Assembly: GCA_035772405.1 (NCBI GenBank)
Contig: JAYKKM010000207.1
Span: forward strand, 62,001-126,000
Length of the DNA: 64,000 bases
Direction: 5' to 3'
DNA from: Chrysogorgia sp. JL179-B06
Lineage: Eukaryota; Cnidaria; Anthozoa; Scleralcyonacea; Chrysogorgiidae
Part shown: one piece after another, positions 18,261-28,167 of the stretch
Layout of the letters: each line of letters begins with the position of its first letter
Numbering within the stretch: the first letter of the stretch is position 1
Program-made: the position numbers and the translations under genes
The notes under the pieces: model-generated
Told to the model about the DNA's origin: nothing
Database searches by the model: none
The model's input: the letters and a program-made list of their open reading frames with translations, nothing else

Positions 18261-18482
18261 TTAAAAATATATATATTCATCCAACTTCTCCATCGTGTGT
18301 GTGTTTTTACTATAGCTAACTCTTTCATCATATGCTAACGAACAACCCTTGCGTAAAATAAGCAATTCATTGAACAAGGGATGACCAGTACTGTCGCTAT
18401 GGACCTGAGTCAATCTCATTCGAATCGCAAATTCGACTACGGGCGATCGCGCACCAATGCAGTTTAATAAAAAACAGAACAT
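18261..18482 (-). CDS. Hypothetical ORF at the right end of the viral element (73 aa)
   Basis: An open frame from an ATG at 18482 with normal-looking composition (ARSPVVEFAIRMRLTQVHSDS...LRKGCSLAYDERVSY), unlike the I/K/N-rich chance frames around it. It converges with the spliced acidic gene. No family recognised. It may be an exon rather than a full gene. Confidence 0.35.
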   Translation of the reverse strand: MFCFLLNCIGARSPVVEFAIRMRLTQVHSDSTGHPLFNELLILRKGCSLAYDERVSYSKNTHTMEKLDEYIYF

Positions 18483-18585
18483 TGGAAGATGTCAGAGTCT
18501 TGTACCGAAGCACAACTTACAAGCGAGCAAAACACAACACAACTGATAAAATATGAAATAACATCTGCTTATATACTAAACAAAT

Positions 18586-18905
18586 CTCTTAAAAATTATT
18601 TGAGGTTTTTCTCCAAATTTAATAAAACACTTTTACATCTCTAATATTTTTATTTGGGATATTTCATCTAAAATTATTTTGAGGTTTTTTCAAAACTCTA
18701 TCTCTCTAAAACTTTTTTGGGAAGCAACACTCCGAAATAATTTTTATCTTAAAATTTATTTGGATTTTTCTCCAAATTTAATAAAACACTTTTACACCTC
18801 TAATATTTTTATTGGATAATTCATCTAAAATTATTTTGAGGTTTCTCCAAACTCTATCTCTCTCTAAAACTTTTTTGGAGAATCCGAAATAATTTTTATG
18901 AGATA
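18586..18905 (+). repeat. Two tandem copies of an approximately 160-bp AT-rich unit
   Basis: Unit 1 (18586-18747) and unit 2 (18748-18905) share TTTCTCCAAATTTAATAAAACACTTTTACA, TCTAATATTTTTATT, AATTATTTTGAGG, CTCTATCTCTC and CTAAAACTTTTTTGG in the same order. Together they sit just outside the last viral ORF and may be a degenerate terminal or regulatory repeat of the viral element. No coding potential. Confidence 0.65.
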
Positions 18906-20600
18906 TATCCCCTTATAATATTTTGAGATCCTTTTTAAAAATACCGTTACTAAGGAATATCAGTCATTCGGCCATAAGATGGCGTCGAGGTAAGAGTTCC
19001 ATGGTGGAAATTTCTATGATTAATTCAAAATGCTTATTTTTATTTCAATAAACATGACTCCAAATAAAAATACGTACAGTTCAAAAACTGTTTATTTTTA
19101 TTTTCAAACATCATTACAAGTCTTAAATAAAAATATGGTGTTTTTGCATGGTATGTAAGTATAACATCACATCGGGTGAGGTATGATGGTTATGTATAAT
19201 AGAATTTTTTGTATTTTTTTCAAAAACGGGGTGTGTGTCAGTATATATATCACAGTGTGAATGATGCTTTGACTAAGTGCTGGCACGGATGCTATATGCA
19301 GTGGTGAAAGCTGTGATGGATCAGGAACAGGAAGTTTAGTCGTAGAATTTCGTGTTCCGAATAATTGATGATCAGGAGGGATAAGTTTACCAAGAAACCA
19401 AACATGGTTAAAATGACAGTTTTAGACATGTTTGGTTTCTCGGTGAACTTTTCCATCCTGATCTTCAGTTGTTCAGAACACTAAATTCTACAACTAAACA
19501 TCCTGTTCCTGTTCATCACAGCTTTCACCCTCCATATAGCAAATGACGTCAGTACTTGCTTAACACTATTCACCTTGAATGACCTTCAATCTCTCTGGTC
19601 GTTTCACTCAGGGATGACTATAAAACTGGTCGTACAACAACACGACCAAGTGATATATATACTCTTGACCGCGACCACTTTTTGACTAATTTTAATACAA
19701 AAAACCTCTTGTATACGACCAGGTGCATATCCCCCCTGATTTGATCACTGGTCGTTCTTTACAGGGTGACCACACCTTAAAATGTTTCAACCCCCCTGGA
19801 AATTTGGGATTGTGCTGTGCTCTGATTGGTCCATTCAAATCATTCTTGATTCTGATTGGCTTAGAGCTCGGTTCCAATCCCAAACACATTGATATATATA
19901 TATATATATATATTACTACTATCACGGTTGGAATTCAAATGTATTCTAAACCTGCTTGAACATCGTGTCTTATTTAACAACTGGTAGTTGTGCAATAATA
20001 GTTTAACAGATACCCGTCGTATTTCGTTATTATATAGTAAAATTTCCTGTGTGAAAATTGCAGTGAAACAACAGAAAACATATTGGTATGATATGGGGCC
20101 TGGAATACCGTTGCTTAGCAACGAACGCATTTTTTATTTTTAAAGAACTTTATTTTAAAAATACGTTTCTTGTTCGTTATCTCTTCATGTTTTTCTGGAG
20201 ATTTAATACTGTATTCTTAAGTTTGGTTCGAGCGTTTTTGTTTGTCAATTCTTTTTATTATTGGTGGCTCCTGAAGGAGCCAGTTTGTTTAATTTGTATC
20301 TTTGGGTCCTAAAAGAACCATTTCTTTCACTTTTTCCACTGCTTGACCACAGCTTTGCAATATTTCAGCTTGTCCATCAATAGCTTTGCTGCTGGATCAG
20401 AGAGCATATCTTGGGTTGGGAAGTCGGAAGTTTATAATAGTGGTCGAAGTGTCGTCGCTCCCAAATCTTCAACCGCTCTTTCGTTATATATATATATATA
20501 TATATATATAACAATATGATATATATATAACATTATATATTATATAACATTAATAATAACTTTATGTATGGAGGGTATTGATGACAGTCCTTAAAAACTG
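18906..20600. other. Non-coding repeat-rich region
   Basis: No gene is supported. Contents: a foldback element at 19255-19574, a (TA)n tract at 19891-19911, another (TA)n tract at about 20485-20510, and an AT-rich zone. The 74-89-codon frames here lack any domain. On the minus strand at about 20460-20340 a short frame with FPTQDMLSDPAAK may be a remnant of the decayed gene interrupted by the IS3EU-like element. Confidence 0.4.
19255..19574. repeat. Foldback (MITE-like) element
   Basis: The arms read toward each other: CTTTGACTAAGTGCTGGC ... and the mirrored GTCAGTACTTGCTTAACACT, with a long inverted core (GAACAGGAAGTTTAG ... CTAAACATCCTGTTC; AGAAACCAAACATG ... CATGTTTGGTTTCT). Length is about 320 bp, with imperfect arms and no ORF. 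Confidence 0.65.
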
Positions 20601-20687
20601 AGTTAAGTTTTACAGGATCAGAAAGTTCCTCCAAACATTCCACCCTGGTCTCTTACATAGCACAATTTCTCTTTATCAGATGATGAA
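20600..20687 (-). pseudogene. Left part of the gene split by the IS3EU-like element
   Basis: Read on the minus strand directly after the GACCTT duplication, the sequence gives SSSSDKEKLCYV and then, one frame over, ECLEELSDPVKLNS. It is the continuation of the fragment at 24845-24452. The pre-insertion order is therefore recoverable from the duplication. Confidence 0.5.
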
Positions 20688-20966
20688 GACCTTTATGGTG
20701 GCCTAACGTTGCCATTCAAAAATAAATAAATAAAATAAATAAATTGCAGGAAAAAAACTAAAAGAAAAACATTTTAAAAGAAAATAAAAGTGAAATGAAT
20801 TACAATAGAAAGTAAAATTAAATTAAAATAATTTGAAATAAAAAATAAAAATTTAGAGAGCCTATCGTTGCCATAGTATACCATAAGCCTTTGCGGTATG
20901 AGACGAGTCCTTGACACATTTGTGCAGCGGTATATATCGCACGTGTAAAGTGTTTACAATTTAAAT

Positions 20967-22241
20967 ATGGCAGATCAAGCGTGGAAGAAATTTAAAGATC
21001 AAATAAAACAAAAGAGAGCAACCAAAAGAAAGGGGGTCAATAAAGGAGAAGTTCCGTCACCTGGAGAAATAATATTTCAACAGCTAAGCTCTTCTGTATC
21101 GGGAAAGGCCCAGAAATATTCACGAGTTGGCCCAAGAGAGTTTGTTCCTTTTGAGCACGAGGAACTCTCGATTGACAACATCAAGGCTGCTTGTAAGCAG
21201 TATTTCCCAGGTTTAAATGGATCTGATCTCGTTTGCGACGTCTTAGCAGGAGAGCAAGTGCCTTCATGTCGAACCATTGAACAGGTACCCTAAACGAAAG
21301 TGATTCATGTTCGATTTGTAAGTGCCGAATCCTCAACTGGTAATGCCACTGACGTCCCAAAGCAGAAGGCAAAGAAAGCGCGTCTCCCTGCTGCTGTAAA
21401 TTCTGTTCCTGTGATGTCAATATCAGAAAGCTCAACTTCACAAAAGGTATATCCTAAAAGCTTGTCGATTTCAGAAATGCTAAAGCTGGGGAGGAAAATT
21501 GATGAGTCAACTACCTCCGTCGAGGTCTTCAGTTTCAACTTGACTCAGATGTCGTGGTCCAAGTTGGATAAACCAGTGCAATTCACCATTGTCAGTAAGC
21601 CCTTTGGTTCAGGTGGGTTCTGTGCGGCCCATAAAGCTTCGTCACAAACCAATGATTTCGATAAGCAAACTTGGGTCGTGAAAAAGTATCTGCCTGACAC
21701 ATTAAACGTCATATCAGACATGAAAGAAACAGCTGAAAGCCATACCAAAAAAGTAGTGCAAATGCATTCACTCTCAATAAATTTCTGTGACCAATTAGCC
21801 AAAAAGGTTTCTGCAGCTAAATGTGACAAGGAATTTGGTCCTACCATGCATTATCGTGACACATACTTGGGAAAGATTGACCATGAATATATCACAGTCG
21901 AAGAGTATATTCCAGGTTTGTTTGTCAAATACCTGAACAACACTGGGGAATTATGTGTCAAATAGGACAATGCAGAGTATGGTCAAAAAGCTGAATGTCT
22001 TGCCCATTTCTCATTTGAAAAATCTGGGAAGAAACTAATGGTTGTAGATATCCAAGGTAGTGGAGAGAAGCTCTATGATCCAGAAATTGCCTCATCAGAT
22101 TTGTTCCAGGAAGGAGAAGTTTTATTTTGTGCTGGTAATCTGTCCAGAACAGCCATTGACAATTTTATTATTGTGCACAAATGCAACAAATATTGCAAGC
22201 TCTTAAATCTTGAGGAACTGGTACCAGTGAGTGAAGCATAA
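20967..22241 (+). pseudogene. Alpha-kinase (MHCK/EF2K-type) gene with two in-frame stops
   Basis: One reading frame of 425 codons from the ATG at 20967 to the TAA ending at 22241, broken only by TAA at 21291 and TAG at 21963. The N-terminal 110 residues include a basic head (KKFKDQIKQKRATKRKG) and a REFVPFEHEELSIDNIKAACKQYF block I know from cnidarian-type alpha-kinases. The kinase domain follows: Gly-rich FGSGGFCAAHKA (near 21607), VVKKYL with the catalytic lysine (near 21676), EEYIPGLFVKYLNNTGE, then VVDIQGSG.LYDPEI (near 22041) and the zinc-binding end VHKCNKYCKLLNL (near 22176). Atypical alpha-kinases phosphorylate proteins such as myosin heavy chain or eEF2. No indels have accumulated, so the stops are recent, or it is a defective copy of an active family. 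It lies wholly inside a transposon. Confidence 0.85.
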
Positions 22242-22357
22242 GACGTTTGCAACATTACTACTACAGTGACAGTGAACTTTTAATTCTTTATGTTAGGTTG
22301 TTTACATTTTCCTATTGATATACATTAACTAGCATGTGATTAAATATTATAGTTAAA

Positions 22358-24166
22358 TTAATTTTCTAATGCAAAGTTATCCTTAAGGTACATAAATGCT
22401 TCCTTGCACTCGTTTGGTTCAACCTTTTCTGGGAAAGGTATGATTTGTTCACATTTTGCTCGAAATTCTGGTGAAATAAAATCCTCATTCTGTTGTAGCA
22501 CACCAGAAACCTCAGCTACTTCTTCCAACTGTTCTTCTGTGATAGCATTGCCTAGCTTGTTCGAAAAAAAGCAATGGTATGAAAAAAGTTTGTATTTAGT
22601 GCTTTATGAAAATGTCACTTATAAATAGTCATGCAGGGGTGTACTTTTATATGGACAGAAAAGGACAAGATATATGACAATAGTCTGTCAGTACAAACTT
22701 ACAGTAGTCTTTCTACTGCGTACTAGATAAATAAAGAACCCTACTGAACAGTCAATGTGTCTTTTCTGTCCTTATTAAAAACTCACTTTCTCAAATGTTT
22801 AAAGTAGTAACTATTGTAATATACATTGGATTGCATTTTATAAGTAACTTACCCAGTTGGTAAAACTAAGAACAAAAAAGGTGATGTATAGGATCAAGTG
22901 ATTTAAGTTTCAGTTTTAAAAATCTATCAAAATGTAGTTTCTTAAATAAAACCATTAACAATGTTATGTATTGATTTTATGTTAAATTGTTACCTACCAC
23001 ATTCCTCCAAACCATATTGTTCTGGAAAACTATATATATGGTTTGGAACTCCATTGGGTAGATTGGTGTCTTTTTGGAAACGGATTCTATGGCTGTTCCA
23101 AATTGTATCCTTGAAGATATCAAGCTGCCTTTGAATCATGGGTATGAACAGAAATGCTAGCAAAGACCTAAGAGAAATTAAAGTAAAAATTAAAATAATG
23201 CAGTGTAGTAGTCTGATCTGCATCACTGCATGCTATTCAGTATTGAAATTACAAAACACACTTTACCTGTCAGTCTCATCGTGTGGATTATAATGCTGAT
23301 GATCTTAGGTGTTCTTTAAAATACTTTTCCAGCCGCTCGTGTAATTCCTTCCACCAACGCTCAATCTTAAATTAACGGACACAGGCAAATCCACAATGGG
23401 CCAAGGGCTATACACAGATACAACATTCCCCCTCCCCCACTAAAAAAACAAAGGCTCTAATTGCCTTACCTGATTTGAGGTAGAAGGACCATATAAGACA
23501 GTATCACATGCATTGCCGTCACAATTGTATTGCCAAAGGAAAGCATGAATTGTCGCCATTGTTCCCGTCTCTGTACCTTTGTCAAGTCTCATATAGGATG
23601 AAATACATCTGGTCTCCAAAATATGCTGTAAATGCCAGCGACCAATTAAGAGGGGATCTGAGTTGCTGACCCATATGTGCAACCATAGAATTTTGCGGCT
23701 AGCTGTATCTAAGCATCTGTAAACAGCAAGGGGGTACGTGCTGTTCTGGAAACCCATGAGCTTGTCGTGCCCATCAAGGGAATGGACCCAATTTGGTCCC
23801 TTGGTCGTGAAATTTCCTTTTTTTTTTCTTTCTTCCAGTTCCAACACAACCTGTTTCGTTCAAACCTTCAGGGTGGACGTCGTACATTACCGCATGAACT
23901 AGGTCACGCGGAACGTTAAGGCCATGCTCTTGTCTGAGCTTTTTTTGCATTGCTCTGTACCCTAACAACTTCCCAGGAGCATTGACCTCCTTCTCCACAG
24001 CACCCTTTACTTGTTCGACAGTTACATCTTGATCAACGTAATAAATGTCAAAGTGGCGCAAACGCCTGTCAAGAGATCGGAAGCTCCACGAATATTGAGA
24101 ATAATCTCTTTCTAGAAAATCCAATATCTCTTTTCTTCTGAGATCTTGCCGAACATACTTTTCCAT
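22358..24166 (-). pseudogene. IS3EU-like integrase-type transposase, multi-exon, frameshifted
   Basis: Minus-strand pieces: 24166-23774 (N-terminal helix-turn-helix-type region, MEKYVRQDLRRKEIL); a shifted frame 23847-23460 with GPNWVHSLDGHDKL (first Asp near 23780) and MRLDKGTETGTMATI (second Asp near 23575); an exon near 23374-23280 with IERWWKELHERLEKYF (the catalytic Glu); an exon near 23167-22995 ending at a GTAGGT donor; and a last exon ending in TAA at 22358-22360 (LGNAITEEQLEEVAEV...). The D, D and E of an rve/IS3-like core are all present. The frame change sits in the stretch just before the GPNWV motif, near an A-run at about 23817-23827. It would cut and paste the surrounding element. 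Exon borders are approximate. Confidence 0.75.
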
Positions 24167-24451
24167 ATCTCACTTGAGAGCGTTATCTTCCTTCCAAGTA
24201 ACATTTCGCATGTACGCCATGTTTGTTTACATCAAAAACGTACCGCAAAGGCTTATGGTATACTATGGCAACGATTGGCTCTCTAAATTTTTATTTTTTA
24301 TTTCAAATTATTTTAATTTAATTTTACTTTCTATTGTAATTCATTTCACTTTTATTTTCTTTTAAAATGTTTTTCTTTTAGTTTTTTTCCTGCTATTTAT
24401 TTGTTTTATTTATTTATTTTTGAATGGCAACGTTAGGCCACCATAGACCTT

Positions 24452-24845
24452 GCTACAAAATAAAGACTAGGGATTCAACGTGGGATTGTATATTTACTTT
24501 CTTTCCTGTCAGCTCTTCATCAGTGTAGAATATTGCTGGGTCATACAGACAGGTTACCATAAAGACAAGATGCGTATGATTAGCTACTGTGGAAAGATCA
24601 TGCCAAACCAGCAAGTGCCAAGTCCTTTCCATTGCTTTCATTCTTTCATGTCTTCCCCTTCCTTTACTTTATTGATCATTTCCAGTCTTTTTAACACATC
24701 TTCATATGACAGATTATTGAAATCTTCGTCAGAGGTATTTCTCATTAATTCGTCAAGTTCATGGGCATTTACGTCATTCCAAAAAGAAGTGTGTTTTCAC
24801 AATGGATCCATCTTTAAGCACCAATTTATCATACTAAAGAAATGA
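24452..24845 (-). pseudogene. Decayed repeat-family gene split by the IS3EU-like element (right part)
   Basis: The minus frame 24641-24453 (KAMERTWHLLVWHDLSTVANHTHLVFMV...) and the overlapping upstream frame to 24845 (NDVNAHELDELMRNTSDEDFNNLSYEDVLKRLE) belong to an uncharacterised protein family that recurs in cnidarian genomes, probably a transposon gene. The reading runs up to the target duplication. It continues on the far side of the inserted element at 20687-20600 in shifted frames (SSSSDKEKLCYV, ECLEELSDPVKLN), which matches the usual order of this family. At least two frame changes and a stop show that it was already dead or has decayed since. Confidence 0.55.
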
Positions 24846-24959
24846 GATAATTTTGTTTATTATGCATGTCCTATTTCATTAACATATTTTATAATGTGTA
24901 CTCTAACATTAATCCCCTCGCAAGCGAGGGTGATAATCTCAGCGTGGCAGGGATAGATT

Positions 24960-25460
24960 TCTCACGAATAGTTCGTATATATATATATATATATATATAT
25001 ATTTAAGCCGCACATGGTAGGGTAACTCCTTATAAGGTAGTAAAATGTCGTTTTGGGTGATCCGTTTGAATCGGACAAAATTTGAAGACAATCGAACGGC
25101 GGCCATTCGCGAGTGGTAATTTGACGAACTACATGAAGAGGTTTTTACGAAGAGTATACACCTTTGCGTAATATAACAGGTACGTGTGTTATGTATTTAG
25201 ACTCGCTAATTCCAAATCTGTTTTCAGAATTGAATGGTGAAATATTCATCGAGATAACGTTCAAAATAATATACGACAATAATAAATAAAAATAATATAT
25301 AAAAATAATATAAGTAGATAAACCGTTTTTACGAAGGGTATATGCACCTGCTCGTAATATAATAGACCCGTATTATATGTATTAAGACTCGGTAATTCCG
25401 AATCTGATTTCAGGATTGAAATCGAGTACATATTGGCCGAGATAACGTTCAAAATCTACA
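24960..25460. repeat. (TA)n tract and two copies of a dispersed repeat
   Basis: A (TA)n tract lies at about 24977-25002. A unit with the phrases GAATTGAA...ATCGAGATAACGTTCAAAAT, CTAATTCCAAATCTG and ACGAAGAGTATAC occurs at about 25145-25268 and, diverged, at about 25331-25456. A third copy follows the last tRNA-like unit at 27519-27604. No gene here. Confidence 0.55.
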
Positions 25461-25567
25461 TGCGATATATGTTAATAGCAGACAAAGTGATATGATCGGC
25501 AGCCGGTTATTTAATCAGGAAACGACTGTAAATACGTATTATTATTTTGCTTTCTGTTGAGCGTACT

Positions 25568-25640
25568 GTCTTAGCGTAGTGGTTAGTCTCAAGGGTTGCG
25601 ATGCCGAATATGGCGAGTTCAAATCCCACAACGGACATCC
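25568..25640 (+). repeat. tRNA-like SINE head
   Basis: TTAGCGTAGTGG resembles a pol III A box and GAGTTCAAATCCC is a B box 40 bp later, in a tRNA-sized segment that does not fold into a perfect acceptor stem. It precedes a short AT-rich tail. Best read as a tRNA-derived SINE promoter rather than a functional tRNA. Confidence 0.5.
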
Positions 25641-25917
25641 TTTCTGTGAGTTTTCTTTTTTTAATTTATCATTCTTTCATTTTTTGTCTTGATTTAACAG
25701 TTAGGCTTAGGGATGGTTAGGGTTCGGATTATGAGTAGGGTCTATTTTAGAATTATTGTTATTATTACCCACTGCCAGTCATATGCGGTCTGTGGGACCA
25801 TGGATGTGGAAAAGAAACTCTAGGTGGGGAGAGAAGGCAGCCGAGGGGTTATTTTACTCCTCACAAGTGAAGGTGATAATCTCGCTGGGGCAGGGATCCA
25901 TTTCTCACAAAAGGTAT

Positions 25918-26150
25918 ATGTCCTTTAAGGTCAAAACTCAAAACCGGAAAACCTCAAACTCTAAGCGGGAAAAGCATGATGGGAGCTTGTATGTGGAGGT
26001 TAGTTTGAATTATTGCAGGTTGCTGTATGTTGGTGGCATTTTGTATCACATGCACAACCCGCAATAATTCAAACTAACCTGCACACACAAGCGCCCATCA
26101 TGCTTTTCGCGCTTAGAGTTGGACGTTTTGTGGTTTTCAGTTTTGAATTG
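25918..26150. repeat. Foldback repeat
   Basis: Inverted arms: AACTCTAAGCGGGAAAAGCA...GGTTAGTTTGAATTATTGC is mirrored by GCAATAATTCAAACTAACC...TGCTTTTCGCGCTTAGAGTT. The loop is about 40 bp (TGTTGGTGGCATTTTG). No coding potential; a MITE-like element. Confidence 0.7.
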
Positions 26151-26336
26151 GCTGTATTGCCTTCAAATTGCTGAATTTGCCCACTAGCCCAAGTATCCCG
26201 AGTCAACGCCTAGCTGGCGTCTTGTTAATTTTAGAGATCGAATGAAATGAAATATCAAGTGTAAACGCAGAAATAACTCACGCTAAACCATAGCATTGTC
26301 ACGAGAAGTACACTGTAGTTGATAATTTTTTTTCAA

Positions 26337-27520
26337 ATTGGTAACGTGGCCGACTGGTCTAAGGCGCTGGTTTAAGGCAACATACATTTCGATGGCGTTC
26401 ACTACTCATTTTATTTTATTGCGCGATTACCGTAAATTTTCACTTTCTTAATTATCCTAGATGTGGAATGAAATGTATGACATATGATGCGAATACGGGT
26501 TTATATGTTATGTAAACGTAGAATGAACTCATAGTCATAGTATACCATATAGCATTGTCACATGAGCTATTCTGCATTAAATTTAACCGATTGGTATCGT
26601 GGCTGCAGCCATTTCGATGGCTGGGTTCGAATCCCAGCACTGCCATTACTCATTTTATTTTATTACAAGATGACATGACATGAGTAGCCTATTTTTCTTT
26701 ATCAATTCTAGAGATGGAATGAAATGTATTACATGATGCGAATACGGGTATAAATTTTATACAAATGTATAAAGAATTCACCGTGTACCAGTTACATGAT
26801 GGGAATATGGATTTAGATGTTAGGTAAATTACGTTAGCAATGTCACGATAACTATAGTTGATAAGCTTTTACAAATTGGTAGCGCGGTCGAGTTGTCTAA
26901 GGCACTGTGTTCGAATCCCATCGCTGCCACTCATTGTTATTATAATTTATCGAGGAAATTAGTATATATATACATTGAATGAAATATTTTTGACGATGAT
27001 AATTTGGATGGATATTTAATGCTTTGTAGAAAAGAGCTCACCTTACGTTATCCATTGACGTGAGTGCTATTCTTGTTATTTTGTATGCATTGGTAGCGTG
27101 GCCGAGTGGTCTAAGGCGCTGGTTTAAGACACCAGTCGTTTCGATGGCGTGGGTTCGAATCTCACCACTGCCATTGCTCATTTTACTTTATTGCACATTA
27201 CCGTCAATTATTTTTCTTATTAATTCTAGAGATGGAATGAAATGGTTACATGATGCGAATACGGGTTTAAATTTTATAATATAAGCGTAGAAATAACTCA
27301 CCATGTACCAATTACATATAACTCACCATGTACCAATTACATGATGGGAATACGGATTTAAATTTTACGTAAACGCAGAAAGAACACTTAAGCATAGCAA
27401 TGTCATGAGAACTATAGTAGATAAAGTATTACAAATTGGTAGCGTGGCCGAGTGGTCTAAGGCGTTGGATTAAGGTAGCAGTCATTTCGATGGGGTGCCG
27501 GGTCGAATCCCAACGGTGTG
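26337..27520 (+). repeat. Tandem array of five tRNA-Leu-derived units
   Basis: tRNA-like segments start at about 26337, 26589, 26877, 27091 and 27435, each preceded by an AT-rich block (tacaaattggtag...) and followed by related spacer phrases (CTCATTTTATTTTATTGC, AGATGGAATGAAATG, GATGCGAATACGGGTTTA, CTCACCATGTACCAATTACAT). Only the fourth unit looks complete. The first lost its B box, the second and third have internal deletions, and the fifth has base changes in the anticodon and T arms. The spacing of 214-344 bp shows segmental tandem amplification of tRNA plus flank. Confidence 0.75.
27092..27173 (+). tRNA. tRNA-Leu (anticodon AAG)
   Basis: Folds as a class II tRNA: acceptor GGTAGCG with CACTGCC (one mismatch), D arm with an A box (TGGCCGAGTGG), anticodon stem CTGGT/ACCAG with loop TTAAGAC giving anticodon AAG (reads CUU), long variable arm TCGTTTCGATGGCG, T arm with GGGTTCGAATCTCA. 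The sequence is close to the standard animal tRNA-Leu(AAG). The mismatch and its location in an array of broken copies leave open whether it is functional. Confidence 0.8.
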
Positions 27521-27639
27521 TTATGTATTTGAACTCGCTAATTCCAATTCTGTTTTCAGAATTGAAATCGAGTAAATATATATTGGCCGAGATAACGTCC
27601 AAAATCTTATCGACAGAGACCACAAATACAAATAGGCGA

Positions 27640-28160
27640 TCTGGGCGGGGTGGGGTGGGGTGGGAGAAGTGTTAGAAAAGGCGAGGGGATTGTGTATTCG
27701 TATTTCTAGTTACTGTGTACATTAGGCCAGATCATTTTATTTAGCAGAGTTGGGTGCTACAGTATAAATGTGCTCTTGCCCCCCCCCCCCATGAGTTCAA
27801 ACCATCAGCTTGGTTAACCTATTGAAGGGACTATAAAGCACACATTTAATTTTGGCTAATTTATAAACAAAGTTGGATGATTCTATTCAGTAAAGTGGGC
27901 CTCAATGAGTTAATAGAGCCTGGTTATTCCAACAAAAGACTGTTAGTTTTTACAATATTATTTAAGATTTATCATTATTTTTTTTATTAGATTCGCCATT
28001 ATAACAATATATTACGGAGTATAGATATTATGGCAGGGTAACCGCAACAGCAAAATGCTAATTACTGCATGAGATTGCAATCTTAGAACTATAGCTATCA
28101 GAACAAGAAAACGGTAATTTTAGAATATATTTCGTGGCACGTCTCTGAGTTCTTTCTAAC
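27640..28160. other. Non-coding spacer
   Basis: Contains a C homopolymer (27779-27790) and AT-rich sequence. No gene seen. The end of the LINE fragment lies just to the right. Confidence 0.35.
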
Positions 28161-28167
28161 CTTGCAA

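Larger units (their letters stand above)
2680..18482. mobile_element. Endogenous Polinton/adintovirus-like element
   Basis: About 15.8 kb of compact, mostly intronless genes on both strands, unlike the intron-rich, transposon-filled DNA to the right. The diagnostic pair is a protein-primed type B DNA polymerase and a FtsK/HerA-like packaging ATPase directly downstream on the same strand, the core of Polintons/Mavericks, adintoviruses and related viruses. The length is within the 15-20 kb usual for these. Small basic proteins with repeated GG motifs resemble the DNA-condensing proteins of adenoviruses and adintoviruses. No double jelly-roll major capsid protein, retroviral-type integrase or adenain-like protease was recognised, and no terminal inverted repeat was found, so the copy is probably truncated, rearranged or very divergent. 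Four genes carry frameshifts. The borders are my estimates: left near the core-like ORFs, right near the 18.5-kb tandem repeat. Confidence 0.75.
20694..24445. mobile_element. IS3EU-like DNA transposon carrying an alpha-kinase gene (3,752 bp)
   Basis: Terminal inverted repeats of 205 bp (20694-20898 and 24241-24445) are nearly identical and start TATGGTGGCCTAACGTTGCC. The element is bracketed by a perfect 6-bp target duplication GACCTT (20688-20693 and 24446-24451). Inside are a plus-strand alpha-kinase gene and a minus-strand integrase-like transposase, convergent with about 117 bp between their stops. A 6-bp duplication, TAT termini, long repeats and an IS3/retroviral-integrase-like DDE enzyme agree with what I recall of the eukaryotic IS3EU superfamily. 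Polintons share the 6-bp duplication but are far larger. The sharp repeats and duplication show a fairly recent insertion, although both genes carry disabling changes. Confidence 0.85.

Noticed and set aside
2680..18482. Element as a separate contaminating virus contig misjoined to host DNA
   Set aside because: This cannot be excluded, but the frameshifts, the flanking host-style introns and repeats, and the lack of terminal repeats fit an endogenous, degraded copy better.
18586..18905. Direct repeats as a CRISPR array
   Set aside because: There are only two units of about 160 bp with internal divergence; it is an ordinary tandem duplication.
20694..24445. Polinton identity for the 3.75-kb element because of the 6-bp duplication and integrase
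   Set aside because: It has no polymerase, ATPase or capsid gene, is four times too short, and its ends start TAT rather than AG.
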